Of a DNA stretch of 64,000 nucleotides, positions 10,501 to 21,785 are shown piece after piece; within the stretch, counting starts at the first letter, position 1; every line of letters begins with the position of its first letter. This DNA comes from Mytilisepta virgata (taxonomy: Eukaryota; Mollusca; Bivalvia; Mytilida; Mytilidae). Under the pieces are notes generated by a model that saw only the letters and a list, made by a program, of their open reading frames with translations, did not search any database and was not told the DNA's origin. The position numbers and the translations under genes are program-made. Where the stretch lies: NCBI GenBank assembly GCA_028015205.1, contig JAPWFG010000024.1:1426001-1490000 (forward strand). The letters are read 5' to 3'.

Positions 10501-13500
10501 AATGAATATGATCCCTGCTTTGTACTAGACCGACACGCTAAGTCGGATTTTTAATGTACTACCTCACGAGGTAACTGCCCACAGGAAGACATATCACCTC
10601 ACTCGGACACATTATACTGACTCCGAGCCGACCAGTCTTTGCTCTTACTCCTAGATGCCGCGTGATTGGCGGAGAAGCAGCAAATACCGATTTTAATGTA
10701 TTTTGTTTGACCCGGCCGGGGATCGAACCCGCGACCTTCCGCACTCGGAGCGAGCACGCTACCACGCGACCCGCGAGGCGGTCAATATAACCGTTTTGAT
10801 AAAAATGTTATACATGTAATGTTCTAAATATAACCACTAACAAAATATAGAGAAATAAGTCATGTTCCTAATTAATTCGAGAAATTAATATTCAACGATA
10901 CTAATTTTGAGCTATCAATTGAGAAAAGGCAGAAAACGTCGAAAGCTCCTGAAACAGTAATTCAAGTCGTTAAAGAACAGGTTAATACATGTATGCCAAA
11001 CTGGATAAAAAGGGTACAAACCACAGTATTGCCTTATTCAAGTATTCGTCACGAATGAAAATCGCATTTACAGGTCTCGTGTTAAGTATATGAAGATAGC
11101 ATAAGATGTATGTTTCTGTGCTCAGAATTGGATTATCATATATGCTAATTTGCAGCATCGGTTTTACAATTGATTAAAGTTTTGGTTAAAGTTTAGTTCC
11201 GTTACATTTTCCCTTTCGTCAACTAATTATAATTAGACGAGGTCTGTATGAAGGTGGTGTTAAGCATGTGTTATTTTTAGCGCATATTTGACAATGTACG
11301 AGTTAATCTAGTTATAAATATAGTTTTCTTTTGTTTCGAATTGTCAGACATTTTGCCGTACTCTCTTCGGTCGAGTATTTAATTTACATATTTTTTATAT
11401 CCTCCATGTAAACCAAAATGTACTTTACAAAGTACAACCAAATACTAATATATGTATGGTAATGTATATTACATTTACGGATTCTAAGCGATGAAATTTC
11501 CATGAACGACAAAGGTTAAGTCAATCTGACTCGCGAAAGTACAATGTACATTTACCTTTCATAGGAAACCTGGCAATCATTCTGTAAGAATGACAATTAA
11601 ACACTCAACCAGTCAGATTTGATCAGGAGGGATTTGGCATTATCAATATCTCTTGCACAACAAATCGCGAAAGGGCTTAGGCTCTCGAAAATAATTTACT
11701 ATGCAAATACTACTCTGATCTTCTTACCATACTGCGAGACGACAATCCTAGGTATCATATCTCCGGCGTCGTTCGGTGCATTCACGCATTCGTGATGAAG
11801 GCAGTTGTCTGAGAATCTTCGCCATTTCCCTACACCTATACATTTGTATTGCCTTGGCTGACCTCTTTTCGGATTTGGACATTCTAGAAAATGTAATGAA
11901 AGTTCAAAGGACATATTTGTTCTCTTGTTCTTTAATTTGTTTCACAGAAACATGAATGTAGTGTTGTCTGGTGGTATATGTGTATGAGATGTTTTTCTTC
12001 ACCGAATGCCTCATGTGACCCCTGTCCATTTATCAAAAGTTTCCGCTCATTTATCAATATTTAGTGTGGATCAACCCATGTGATGATTCATTAAATCGTG
12101 TTTTCCATATTTTCTTATTTTCATGTAATATAGCCCCCCATGAATCTGATTAAAGTTAGAAATACATGACTGTATAATTTTAAACTTATTTGAAGAATAC
12201 GTCTATTGAACTTAAAACAGAACTTCTAGAATTAATTATAATTTTCTAAAGCGAGACTTACTGGGTTGTTATCAATTATATCTTACCCACAATAATACTG
12301 AGGTAACAGTTACTGAAACTGAGTTCAAGCCCTTTCTTGGCATATTTTATGACTTTTTACACCTTAATTTGGTAGAGCTACGTGCACAGTAATGTTCATA
12401 GTCGGTTTTATTTTCAAATTAATCTGAAATTAAACCTGGGGTAAAATTTCTTGTTTGTATGGCTCCATCTTAAATCATACTTTATTAAGCTTTTCATGCA
12501 ACTAGTAGCGAAGTGGACCGGTGGACGGACACATAAGAAACGCAAATCATTACTTGTCTAATTTTTTCAATACATAAATGCCATTAGACTCATTTAACTT
12601 ACCCCGTTTAATAATTATCATTCCTGCTTGATACTGTGTATCACTGAGCTTGGTCACTTGACACTCATAAGTGACGCATGTAACTCTGTTTTTTCTTATT
12701 ATCCCATCCGGTACACATCGCCCATTGTACTGACATTCTACAAGACACACATTGAAGTTAAAAATAAATTCTATGATACATGTACTAATTTTGAAGAGCA
12801 AGATGTACATATATCGTCCGCGTCTGGTTACGACTCATCACCTTTGCTCAAAATCTTGAAATTTAAAATGTCTGTGGAAGAAAAGAATAGGAACGTCTTA
12901 AAAAGTGTACCACAATGTGTTCATATATACATGCATGTACATGTAACTAAACGGAATTCGTGTCTTGATAAACCTTCATCCGAAAAGCTTACGACTAAGA
13001 CTTTGGTGAATAGATATTTTAAAAAACTTTATACCATAATTTTTCTTGTGAAAATTTCAGAGAAAAGCAGACACATCTACAGCTCATATATTTGAATAAT
13101 TTATTTCAAAGAAGGTACTTTTAGATTAGACACTCTAATTATAGTTCTTGGCCAACTAACTTGAATGTTCTTATATCAAACTGATTTTAAGTCAATTATT
13201 GGTGTTTTGTTATAGCAAACTCTAATAAATATACATACGATTTTTGCCCAAATATAGACCAACATACATGAGAATCACTAATAGGACAGTGAAGATCGTT
13301 AATTATCGGGGCAATGGCGATAACATTTTTTCGCGCCAAGAAAGATTTCGAAGAGAGATAATCCTTAATTGAAATATGTCAATCTAATCATACTTTTGCC
13401 ATATATGATAATTTGATACATATGTTAGGCTTTTTACTTGACGCTTTTCATTAAGCCAAGGATAAACTTCATTAAATTAAAACACAAAATAGGAGTTGAA

Positions 13501-15366
13501 ACTATATGTTTAGCATTGATTAGCAGTTGACCATTGAAAGATACTTATCTTAACAAAGTATGTTACAAATTTTAACAAGGTATATAGAGCCCATCTAAGT
13601 CGGCACGTTTTTTAATTTACCCGAAAATTGCTAATTTTGTGATTTTTCGTGCATATTTGATTTTTTTATGGACAAGGCGACTTAACTCCAGAACAACATC
13701 TTACTTTCATCAGGTAACAGTAGATGAGCCTAAGGAAATGTCACTAGATAAGTCTAGTGAGTCTTGTACCAGTCTTTTTAGCAACTTTAATACTCTGATC
13801 TCAGATACAAAGAACTTGGCAATATTTTTTAACCATTTTTCACCATTTTAGTAACGATGAGTTATGTTTTTTTTAGAATAATTATGAATTTTTAAACTGG
13901 AAACAATAAGAAAAGTGGATTCATGTTTTTAAGTAGAAATGCTACATATGTTACCAATTTTCATGCTAAATTTAAAGCACATTTTGTGGTTGCATGTATT
14001 TCATCAATTTACGACTCATTAATTGTGATGAAGGCCCAAAATTTGAAAGTTTCTCAAAGGTTTAAAATTCGTATCGAACTATTTTGTTCAACTCTAAATT
14101 TATCTTTCTATTGGAAATTTAAACAAACACAGAAAGGCAAAAGAAACCCAGATACACAGTCATGTAACTACAGTACTTACTCAATTCAGCAATGTCGGTA
14201 AGATAATGAAAGCCGCCGTCTATCTCTGTACGTTTACATGTAAAAATGGTACAGCCTACAGTTTGATTAACTCCTATGTCTAAACAATCTCCAGTTTTTT
14301 CCAGAAAACATTGATTATTCGCTAATAACGAAAACAATAATATTAGAACACATGCAATACTATTCAATTATAATAATGATAAGGCACCGACCACTTTATT
14401 ACTGAGTGGGGCCTGGGATTTTTTTCTAAATGTTTTTTTCTGAAAATATTTTTTTCTCTGCCTCTGTGACCAAAAAAACGTCCTAATTTGAGAAAGATTT
14501 TCAATGTATAAATCCCACCCAAAAAAATAGTTTTGCGGGTGCCTAAGACCGCTTAAAAAATCCGCAACGATGCATCTGCCAGAAATTATTTTGGACTGAA
14601 AATCAATATGGTATAGATTTTTAGAATCCAAATTTGCAGAAGTCAAACTACTTTATATTCGCCATCGTTCGTTGTGACGTTATTCTTAATGTACAAATTA
14701 ATGAACGAGACACACAAAAAAAAACAAAAAAACAACAGTTCAGTGTCTGTACCAAGTCAGACTATCCTGACTCTGTTTTGTTTATGGGTGTGTTTTGTGC
14801 TATTCAGTGTTATTGTTTGTCCGGGGTTCTGTGTATTCGGTAGCGTTGATTAATTGGTATGTCATTTTTGGCCTTTCCTGTTGTCCATGTTGTTGTTTAT
14901 TTCAACTGTTTCAGAAAAAAATCATCTGATGCAGTCATGGTCTTGACAAAAATCAAAATTCTATTCCAAATACAGGTTACTTTACACATGAATATAATAT
15001 GCAGTTGGCGTGGCCAATGATGCGAGCACGGCAATAACCCTTTCCATAAACTCATTTCCGGTATCACTATTCGGAATCTAAAATTATAATCTGAAGCAAG
15101 TTATTTCCCTTACTTTACTTACGTTTCCGCGAACGAAACTTTTTCTAGCCTTAGTATGTAGCACAATATGGCCATATTCGCTTTAACAAACAAATTCATT
15201 TCGGATTGCATAATGGCTGCCCCCATTAAAGAAAGACTTTTCTAAATGACCCATATGCGCTCGCTATAAGCAGCAATACTTGTTACATACCTAAGCACTC
15301 GTCTTGAGTAGCTGCCGATGTAAAGGCTATCAATGATAATGCTATTACTAGGTATACAGCCTCCAT
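7415..15366 (-). CDS. Secreted six-module cysteine-rich protein (seven coding exons)
   Basis: Joining the minus-strand exons 15291-15366, 14181-14321, 12603-12737, 11728-11883, 10111-10266, 8791-8925 and 7415-7566 gives 951 nt, 316 residues plus TAG. Every internal junction is phase 1, every intron starts GT(A/G)(A/T)G and ends AG, and no stop is met. Residues 1-18 (MEAVYLVIALSLIAFTSA) form a signal peptide. The mature part holds 26 cysteines, an even number. Six modules follow, one per exon, mostly C-x(5-13)-C-x(10-12)-C-x4-C. Modules 2 and 5 resemble each other (45 residues), as do 3 and 4 (52 residues; YKCIGxGK(W/Y)RR). The cysteine layout loosely recalls single-domain VWC proteins, but I do not assign that family. 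It is expected to be extracellular and disulfide-bonded; function unknown. Confidence 0.88.
7824..8051. mobile_element. MITE with nested inverted repeats in intron 6
   Basis: The inner arms catcacacattcatattttg at 7859 and caaaatataaatgtgtgatg at 7991 are nearly perfect complements and extend into gcgggtcg / cgacccgc. Outer arms ggttttgtatcca (about 7824) and tggatacaaaacc (about 8025) also pair. A third perfect 14-bp hairpin, gtcgtatgaatcac / gtgattcatacgac, lies at 8010-8051. No coding capacity. Confidence 0.72.
8238..8320. repeat. Dispersed repeat shared with 60508-60590
   Basis: The segment aaataacaatccaaagatac through gacgcatttcaaggagttac is nearly identical at both places. It lies in intron 6 here. 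The family is unknown. Confidence 0.7.
8791..8925 (-). CDS. Coding exon 6: module 5
   Basis: 135 nt, phase 1-1, acceptor ttgtctaataag and donor attg|gtatgt. Cysteines are spaced x5, x12, x4 (CRHEGSCVLRN, DQCATRKCKVTKTSETNY). It pairs with module 2. Confidence 0.87.
9629..9772. mobile_element. 144-bp MITE in intron 5
   Basis: The terminal inverted repeats are gggtgtgttcccatttcgcc and its complement ggcgaaatgggaacaaaccc. A third internal copy of aaggcgaaatggga lies at about 9709. The element is flanked by the direct repeat ttctat (9623-9628 and 9773-9778), a probable target-site duplication. Too short to code. Confidence 0.8.
10111..10266 (-). CDS. Coding exon 5: module 4
   Basis: 156 nt, phase 1-1, acceptor tttatttctag and donor tatg|gtaagg. 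Cysteines are spaced x13, x12, x4 (YKCIGEGKYRRNFEKC, MRHTC). It pairs with module 3 in length and sequence; both exons end in the codons for (Q/V)Y plus a split Gly-type codon. Confidence 0.88.
10426..10786 (-). mobile_element. tRNA-derived SINE in intron 4
   Basis: On the minus strand the 5' end (10786) is tRNA-like: A-box tggtagcgtgc at about 10754-10764 and B-box gggttcgatcccc at about 10717-10729. A tRNA-unrelated body follows, then the tail ccactggacgttaaacaa and an attcatcc-type repeat. The element is bracketed by a 14-bp duplication ataacc(a/g)ttttgat at 10412-10425 and 10787-10800. A second copy lies at 40891-41217. It is a retroposed Pol III element, not a functional tRNA gene. Confidence 0.88.
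11728..11883 (-). CDS. Coding exon 4: module 3
   Basis: 156 nt, phase 1-1, acceptor cattttctag and donor tatg|gtaaga. Cysteines are spaced x12, x12, x4, with the diagnostic YKCIGVGKWRRFSDNC and LHHEC. Its closest match is module 4 in the next exon, which suggests exon duplication. Confidence 0.88.
12603..12737 (-). CDS. Coding exon 3: module 2
   Basis: 135 nt, phase 1-1, acceptor gtgtcttgtag and donor cggg|gtaagt. The module has cysteines spaced x5, x12, x4 (CQYNGRCVPDG, then VTCVTYECQVTKLSDTQY). It shares length, spacing and the CxVTKxSxTxY tail with module 5. Confidence 0.88.
13426..13944. mobile_element. Approximately 515-bp MITE (family 1), copy A, in intron 2
   Basis: The ends taggctttttactt and (complement) tagcatttctactt are imperfect inverted repeats, and catatgt is repeated directly on both sides (13419-13425 and 13945-13951). 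A closely similar copy with the same ends lies at 48642-49174, inside a Harbinger element. The 7-8 bp duplication and TAG ends suggest a hAT- or P-type non-autonomous element. Confidence 0.78.
14181..14321 (-). CDS. Coding exon 2: module 1
   Basis: 141 nt, phase 1 at both ends, acceptor cgttattag and donor a|gtaagt. The module reads ANNQCFLEKTGDC at its start, then GCTIFTCKRTEIDGG. Four cysteines are spaced x7, x10, x4, the most divergent spacing of modules 1-5. An N-glycosylation sequon NQT is present. Confidence 0.85.
14740..14880. repeat. Dispersed repeat shared with 24640-24765
   Basis: The order caagtcagactatc, gtgttttgtgct and the gttgattaatt-type ending is shared with 24640-24765 in the same orientation. 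This copy lies in intron 1 of the cysteine-rich gene. Confidence 0.5.
14996..15277. repeat. Approximately 280-bp dispersed repeat, inverted copy at 31235-31520
   Basis: The sequence from gttggcgtggccaat to atatgcgctcgctata matches the reverse complement of 31235-31520 along its length (shared blocks such as actcatttccggtatcac and gtatgtagcacaa). It ends only about 14 bp before the exon 1 donor of the cysteine-rich gene. Confidence 0.75.
15291..15366 (-). CDS. Coding exon 1: signal peptide
   Basis: It starts at the ATG at 15366 and ends in a strong donor (ttag|gtatgt). It encodes 25 residues plus one base: the hydrophobic signal sequence, then ATQDECL with the first cysteine of the mature protein. 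Upstream, ttgatttatttctag just before the ATG looks like a splice acceptor, so a non-coding 5' exon probably precedes it. Confidence 0.85.
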
Positions 15367-16080
15367 TTCAGAGTTCTTTTGCTAGAAATAAATCAAATGT
15401 ACTGTTTATAGCGACCTCGTTGTTTTCGTAGATATATTGGAACCGCTGAGTTTAAGTTGACTTATTACAAAACAAAAGTTTTATTTTAAACCAGGACAAT
15501 TCTTCTCCAAAATATTAAAAAATACTTTTGACTGTTTCCTTGTTTACATTATTTCAATCAAGGTTTGCATTTCTAGGGAAACATAAGATGCTCTAATAAA
15601 CTGAATCCTAAAGAATGAAAAGTAATCATGTCTACATGACAACTGCACTTTTATGAATACCAGTATTTTCTGAGACAGACCCCCGCCCCCAAAGGAAGAA
15701 AACTTATTCAAAAACTATTATTGGTGAATATATATAATCACTATTTTAAACAGTATTAATTATTAAGCATATTATTTACATATTTTCGAAATATATATGG
15801 GAAACCCATTTAATTTTAATTTGGAGGCAAAAAATGAAAAGAGGGGTCAAAATTGCAGGATTGAATATCAGCTGGGATCAAATAATGATACATTTTGAAA
15901 ATAATAGTTGGTGGCTATTGTAGAGCGTAATGAATTCTCATTGATGCTGCGAAAAAAAAAAGGAAAAAAAACATGATCAAAGCTCTCTTCCTTTCCACCA
16001 CCCCATCCAATAAATTTCATAATAAAAAGATGTTTTCAGGTTTCTGACAGTAAGAAGAGAAAAGAGGATATGAACATACC

Positions 16081-16130
16081 GTTAGCATGGTCAGAGACAC
16101 ATAGTAATGTAACAGACTGTTGATGCAGTG
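16081..16130 (-). promoter_or_regulatory. Possible 5' non-coding exon of the cysteine-rich gene
   Basis: On the minus strand catgctaacg|gtatgt is a good donor about 0.7 kb upstream of exon 1, and an acceptor-like ctag lies just before the start codon. The 5' edge and any TATA element are not clear, so the exon extent is a guess. Confidence 0.3.
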
Positions 16131-17949
16131 TCGTAAAAATGTCACAGTCTACTTAAATCATGGAAGACCACGCTAATTATCACTAAGTATTAAACCTCAA
16201 TTAGTCCCCGCTGAGATCAGTAGATTATCAGTAATTAGAGCTCAATTAATTAAAGCATTTTATGCTCGGACTTCAAAACTGAGCACTGATGGAAATCCGA
16301 GCGTCATCAATTTGTGTCATCTTTACTAAATTTATAGAGAAACTGTAATCATAACCTGGGTTTTTTTTTCATCTTAACCTAGATAGTCATATTTTATATA
16401 AAAATAAAATTTATTAAAAAATTGCACCTCCTAAAACTTAAAAATCGTTCTCTTGTTCAGAATTACTTTCTTCCTGTCATAATATCAAAATTAAAAAAAA
16501 ATCCTTCAGGACTAACTCAGAACATTGACGCAAATTTCTCCCATTGATAGCAGAATACATGCAGACTGCAGCCGACAACATACATATTGACTTTTGCATC
16601 TGACCAAATCACTGCTTTACTTATGGCAGCTCATTAAAACTTTTTAAAGCACCAACATTGAACACTCTACAGTGACTACATTTGTAATAATTTAAAGATA
16701 TAAATATCTAAAAGTGCTTTTATAAAGGGCAAAAAATAAAAACCGTATATGTTTAAATGGGATTATATTAGGAACATTGCGCATTAATTGTTATCTCCGA
16801 CAATATACATGTATCATACTCATAAAATTGTGGTTTTTTTTTTCATAGCAGTTTTAAATTGTCTGGTCCAATAATAGAAAACAATATTTGATCAATGATT
16901 AATTAAATAAAAGTAAAGATAAATGTATTACTGTGCCAAAAAATTACAGTATATACACGTTCATGTGTATTATGTTATAATAATCTTCTATTTCACATTT
17001 AGCCTTATTTTGTGAGTGAATCGCCCGAGTTTACACATTGATAAATTCTTTCCAAATAACCTTCATTACTAAAGTATACAAAAAATTGCATAATTTTCCT
17101 TGATATATCAATTTTCCTTTCTAACATATTATTGAATAATTCAGAGGAGTCTGGATTATATTTTCTTCCAGGATGTCAGTCCACGTTTTAGTAAATTCTC
17201 GTATTAACATAACTGGAAGTAAAATGAATATAAATTATAATTATGCAAATTTTTTTTCAAAACAAAAATTGATTCTATTTGTATTTATCATAATGCTTCG
17301 ATCTGAAGAGGTACATGTAAGTTGTCCCGATAAAGAGTCTCGAATTTATCTACTATTTAATTATTCATAAAGTTGAATTCACGTAAAAAATAAACACGCG
17401 GGAGTATGAAACATAACAAATTTAATTTTCAGTTTTTGATTTCAATTTCATAAAATTTACAAAACTACGCGAATACAGATTTTAAGAATTAGATATACGA
17501 AAACGACATTTTTCAATGCAAATTATAAACCCAATAGTATAAATTATTTGATGTAATTCTGAAATTCAACAGCATAAAGTAGAAAACTACTAAAATGGCG
17601 TTCGTCCCCTGCCTTTTCAAATTAAAGACCTCTTACCTGTCTGCATCAAATGTAACACTCTGGGCAGGTAACAGCGATTTGTTACAGATATATGATACAA
17701 AAATGGGCGGATTATACTTATTGATGAAGCTTTAAAAGGATTTTCGTTCAATTTGGAAATTTGTATACACATATTGATCGTCATAACAAGAAAAGACTTC
17801 TTTTGATCATTTGGTGTATTATATTTTCTATATATCACATACAAATAACAAATATTTCGTTTTGTCAATATCTATTATTTTTTTTTTATTTTTATTTTTT
17901 TATTCTGCATCAAAATGTAATTTTGTACATGTATAAATGCAATATCTTA
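16131..17949. other. Upstream region of the cysteine-rich gene; non-coding
   Basis: AT-rich sequence without a convincing exon, element end or RNA gene. Any promoter of the minus-strand gene would lie in its left part, but no clear TATA box is seen. Confidence 0.45.
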
Positions 17950-18490
17950 ATTCTAAAGTCAAGTCAAGAAATACCAAAGGAGTATTCGAAGGAGGGAAAA
18001 ATCATAGCAACTGACAGGCTCCGGAGAACAACGAAGACAAGACCAAAACCATACACGCACTATAATTAAAAAGTAAACAAATATGAACAACATGGACCCC
18101 ACCAAAAAAACCGGGGGTAGACTCAGGTGCTCCGGAAAAGTAAGCAGTCTCTGCTTCCTGCAGGACACCCGCCATGCTTCCTATGTCAGATACGGTATGA
18201 GGAAGGGATAACATCAATGGAACAGGTCCATTTTCATTTGGGAAACGGTTTTTTCATAAAACGTTAATAAGGATTACTTCAACTTAGGACCAAGGTACCC
18301 TTGTCTGAGCAACTTTTTTTTCATGACCGGGCTCTGTCCAGGAAGTCAATGTATATGTCACTAGCTCTGGAATAACGTATAGGTTGTGAAACATATACTC
18401 CATACGCCGACTCTTCTGGAATATTGCCGCACAAAAATGGGAAGTTGACGATTGGAAAGCCAAAAGTCATCCCGTTTGTCATTTAAACAG
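17950..18490. repeat. Degenerate copy of an abundant mussel repeat
   Basis: Landmarks in order are gaacaacatggaccccacca, aactcaggtgctccggaa-like, aagcagtctctgcttcctgc and aaagtcatcccgtttgtc. I recall this order as part of a very abundant dispersed repeat in Mytilus genomic sequence. It has no intact reading frame. Confidence 0.55.
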
Positions 18491-21443
18491 AGTCATTTAA
18501 ACAAAGTAATTGATTCCGGGATCCGTAGCTTGTGATTACATCTTTACCCTTTTGGCGATTTTGGCATTTGAATTAATTTTGTGTTCGGTCTTTTGGGTAA
18601 TTGTTACGGCTTTCAACATTTTATGCTGTGGCTTGAACAGTACTGATGAGTCAATGTGTACATTTTGGGCATCAAATTCGATATCATTTTGATTTTTTAA
18701 CTTAGTTTGCCTAAAGGCAACCTGTTCCACCTATCCTGTTAAATACATGTCTTGTATGTAGACCTTAAAATGAAAATGAAATTTAATAATTGGATATAAT
18801 TATTTGTGCTGATTTTTTTTTTTTTTATCATCAGGGTTTAAGACAGAACATAATCTTTAACCAGACTTGAAGCGGGGAAATACAATATGCGCATCTATAG
18901 AAATATTACAGGTGAATAGCAAAATATTACACGTACATGCACGTCTAACAACTAAAGAAACGTTAGTAGGTTTTAACCGCGTACATTTTACAATACATGT
19001 AGTCTAAGTTCTATAATTTTTTGGAATATATGATTTTTTGTATCTCTCCTTATCCCTTTAAAAAATGGTGTGATTCTTTTAATTATGGAGAATAGACTCG
19101 ATAGTGAATACATAATGTATTATTAGTGGTGGGATAATTTTTATCCGTCTTTCCAACGGAAAAATTCAGCTTAAAATTAGTTTGGCGTTGTATGGTGGTC
19201 TGCATGATTAATGCAGTGATGATGATCCGGTTGATTTTGTCGGACTATAAATTTACTAATTTTAGAACAAACCCAATACAATACCTCTCAACACCTTACT
19301 TCATGAAAATATTGAAAGTTCGCAGAACACTAAGACACAAATCTGAAATGGCCATACAGCGTATATGCCTTTCTCCTTTTCAAAATAAGTTCAGACATAA
19401 AAACTTGCAAAATTAAAACAAGATTTACTATCTTCCATTCACGCAATACTGGTAAAAAAACAATTCATATTTGTTTAGTTTCAATCATGCAGCCAGTTTA
19501 CCTATGCTGGGATACATACAACCTACAATTACACAATGTCATGTAATCGGCTTTTACCGGACTTGCTTTGTCTACAAGGCAAACATTACTGTATTTTGTT
19601 TTTTGGTTTTCTTCAAGACAGGTTGAAATACAAAAGACATGAATCAATTATGTAAGATCAAAAATTGTGTTCCATGATTTTTTTCTGAAATAAAATGTTT
19701 TGGCACGATTTAGAGTTCCGCAAATGTTTATCAGAGAATGATGCTAAAAATATTCGATGACCATGTATAAACATTTTTGTTACAATATTTTTTTTTAAAT
19801 TTTATTAATAAAAACAGTTTGGAATAATCTATAAAATAAATAAAATAATAAATAAATAAATGATGAAAATCACGAAAAATTCACCCCAAATGTCCAGTAC
19901 AGTACAATTTAACAACATGTGTATTTGGACGTGTAATTTCAATTCATATAATATAACAATTATATATACTTTTTACATAGCTTTAATCCAGAATGCATCT
20001 ACTCCCTAGACTGTTGGCCTTGGTGAATATAATATCTAGGGGGTTGATAAAACCTTGTAATACATGTAACCCCATCAAAATTCACTAATTGTAAAACATA
20101 ATAGTTTAGAAAGGATAAACAAGCATGCAACAGGCATGACACCACACACAGTTTGACATATCCAACTTAGAAATGTTATTTTTTAGGAATCGGTGATAGT
20201 TCGAATGAGCAAAACAACCAGAATTCAGAGAAGTATGGATAGTAGAAGATATAATAGATATGTTATTTAAAAAAATCACATGTGCAAGTGACTCGAAATA
20301 AAGCAAAGGAATAGTGCTTTTCAACTTCTTTAATTTCAATAAGATCTTACACACAGAGTCAAGTTTCTCATCTTATTGCACTTCCCAGAAGAAATCAACA
20401 AATTAATCACGTATGATATGTGTTCTATAAAATGGTGTCTAGCTTTTTGCCTTTTATTTTATTTTGATTGATCTATTTGAAGTATTTATCCTCCCTTACA
20501 ATTCACTGTAAACAAACGTAAGTGGTTTCTTTATTTTAGAAATTGCTGTTTTCACAGAAGACTTGTTTCTTTTAAAACGAATTACAAATTCAAGTTGTAA
20601 CCATCAAAAGTCTAGTCTATGTTGATCAACAACAGATGTTTGTATCTTATTATTGATTTGTTATATTCAGAACGAAGTCTTTATTTCAAATGTCAAGGCA
20701 TGGACACGCAGTAAAGATTTTAGATTTGATTATAGTCCGTCAACCTGTTGTATACCTGCGAATGTATAGAGCATGAGTAATATGTCTCCAATAGATAATA
20801 AAGGTAATTTAATCAAAAATCAAATTAATCATAAGTTATATCATCAAATTATATCATTCCTTTGATTTTTGTATCTTACTATTATTTTGTATCATTTTGA
20901 TCTATCTAAACATTTTAGTATTTTTAATTAATGGGATGACAAATTTTAAATAAATGTTTAACAGCTTGCATTCTGCGTTATCCAAACATATAGCTCATAT
21001 ATATTCATAGTCCCTACCTAATCATCCACCCTTTTACAGTGGTAGTCGAAATTCTTTCCCCCTCTGTGTCCTGTTCTACTGATATTTATGAATTCTTTCG
21101 GATTACCTCTGGTCCTGCATATGAACGAAATATTTGCCACTGGACGTTAAGTAAACAACAGTCTTTCAGAATGTCTATGTTTCGTCAATTCTTAAATTGT
21201 CGACTTTGATGGTATTTTTTTTATTGCGTGTCCATTATTATACCAAGTACACTTTCTATAACAGGATTAACATTTTCAGCGTTGACTTTGTGCTGTAAAA
21301 CTTAATATATAGGTTGTCGTAAATTAGTGGCATCTTTCTAAAATATACTAGTAAAATTTTAACATGCTATTGCACATAGATAAACACGATGTTTTAAGTA
21401 ACAATTTTCCTTATCTTTTGCATTTAACACTTTAATATCTTTA
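18491..21443. other. Non-coding AT-rich stretch
   Basis: I see no gene. A short block at about 21085-21160 ending ttgccactggacgttaag is an inverted fragment of the SINE tail seen at 10440. The remainder is unassigned AT-rich sequence. Confidence 0.45.
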
Positions 21444-21782
21444 GGGACGAGATCAAAAGTTCAATGTAGGATAAAAAACTTACAAATAGTTTGGGGGAGG
21501 GGGGTGGTAAAAATCGCTGCAAGTTTTGTTATCCGACATCGATTTTCGGATTGAAAATACGAATTCAAGTGATGTCCAAGTCAATATACAGAACAAACAT
21601 ACATTCTTGAGGAAAAACAGGACCCATGATACAAAAAGTATACTCTCAAAGCATATGCCCATATCGTTGTCAATCAATTTTTCAAAAATTAAGTTAAGAA
21701 GGGGGGGGGGGGGGGGGGGGGGGGGGGTCAGTGAAAAAGTTTTAAGTTTTTTTAACCTACATTAAACTTTTGATCTGGTCCC
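21444..21782. mobile_element. G-rich MITE, copy B
   Basis: The left end gggacgagatcaaaagttca and the complementary right end, finishing gatctggtccc, are flanked by TTA on each side (21441-21443 and 21783-21785). The core matches copy A at 232-590. A run of about 27 G lies at 21700-21727, and a shorter G tract near 21491-21506. Confidence 0.8.
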
Positions 21783-21785
21783 TTA

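Noticed and set aside
10713..10786. tRNA gene on the minus strand
   Set aside because: A and B boxes are present, but the tRNA-like part runs into a SINE body and is flanked by a target-site duplication; it is a retroposon head.
16971..17005. Possible empty site of the 9.6-kb MITE (tgttataataatcttctat)
   Set aside because: The match covers only about 18 bp of AT-rich sequence on one side and does not continue on the other, so chance cannot be excluded.
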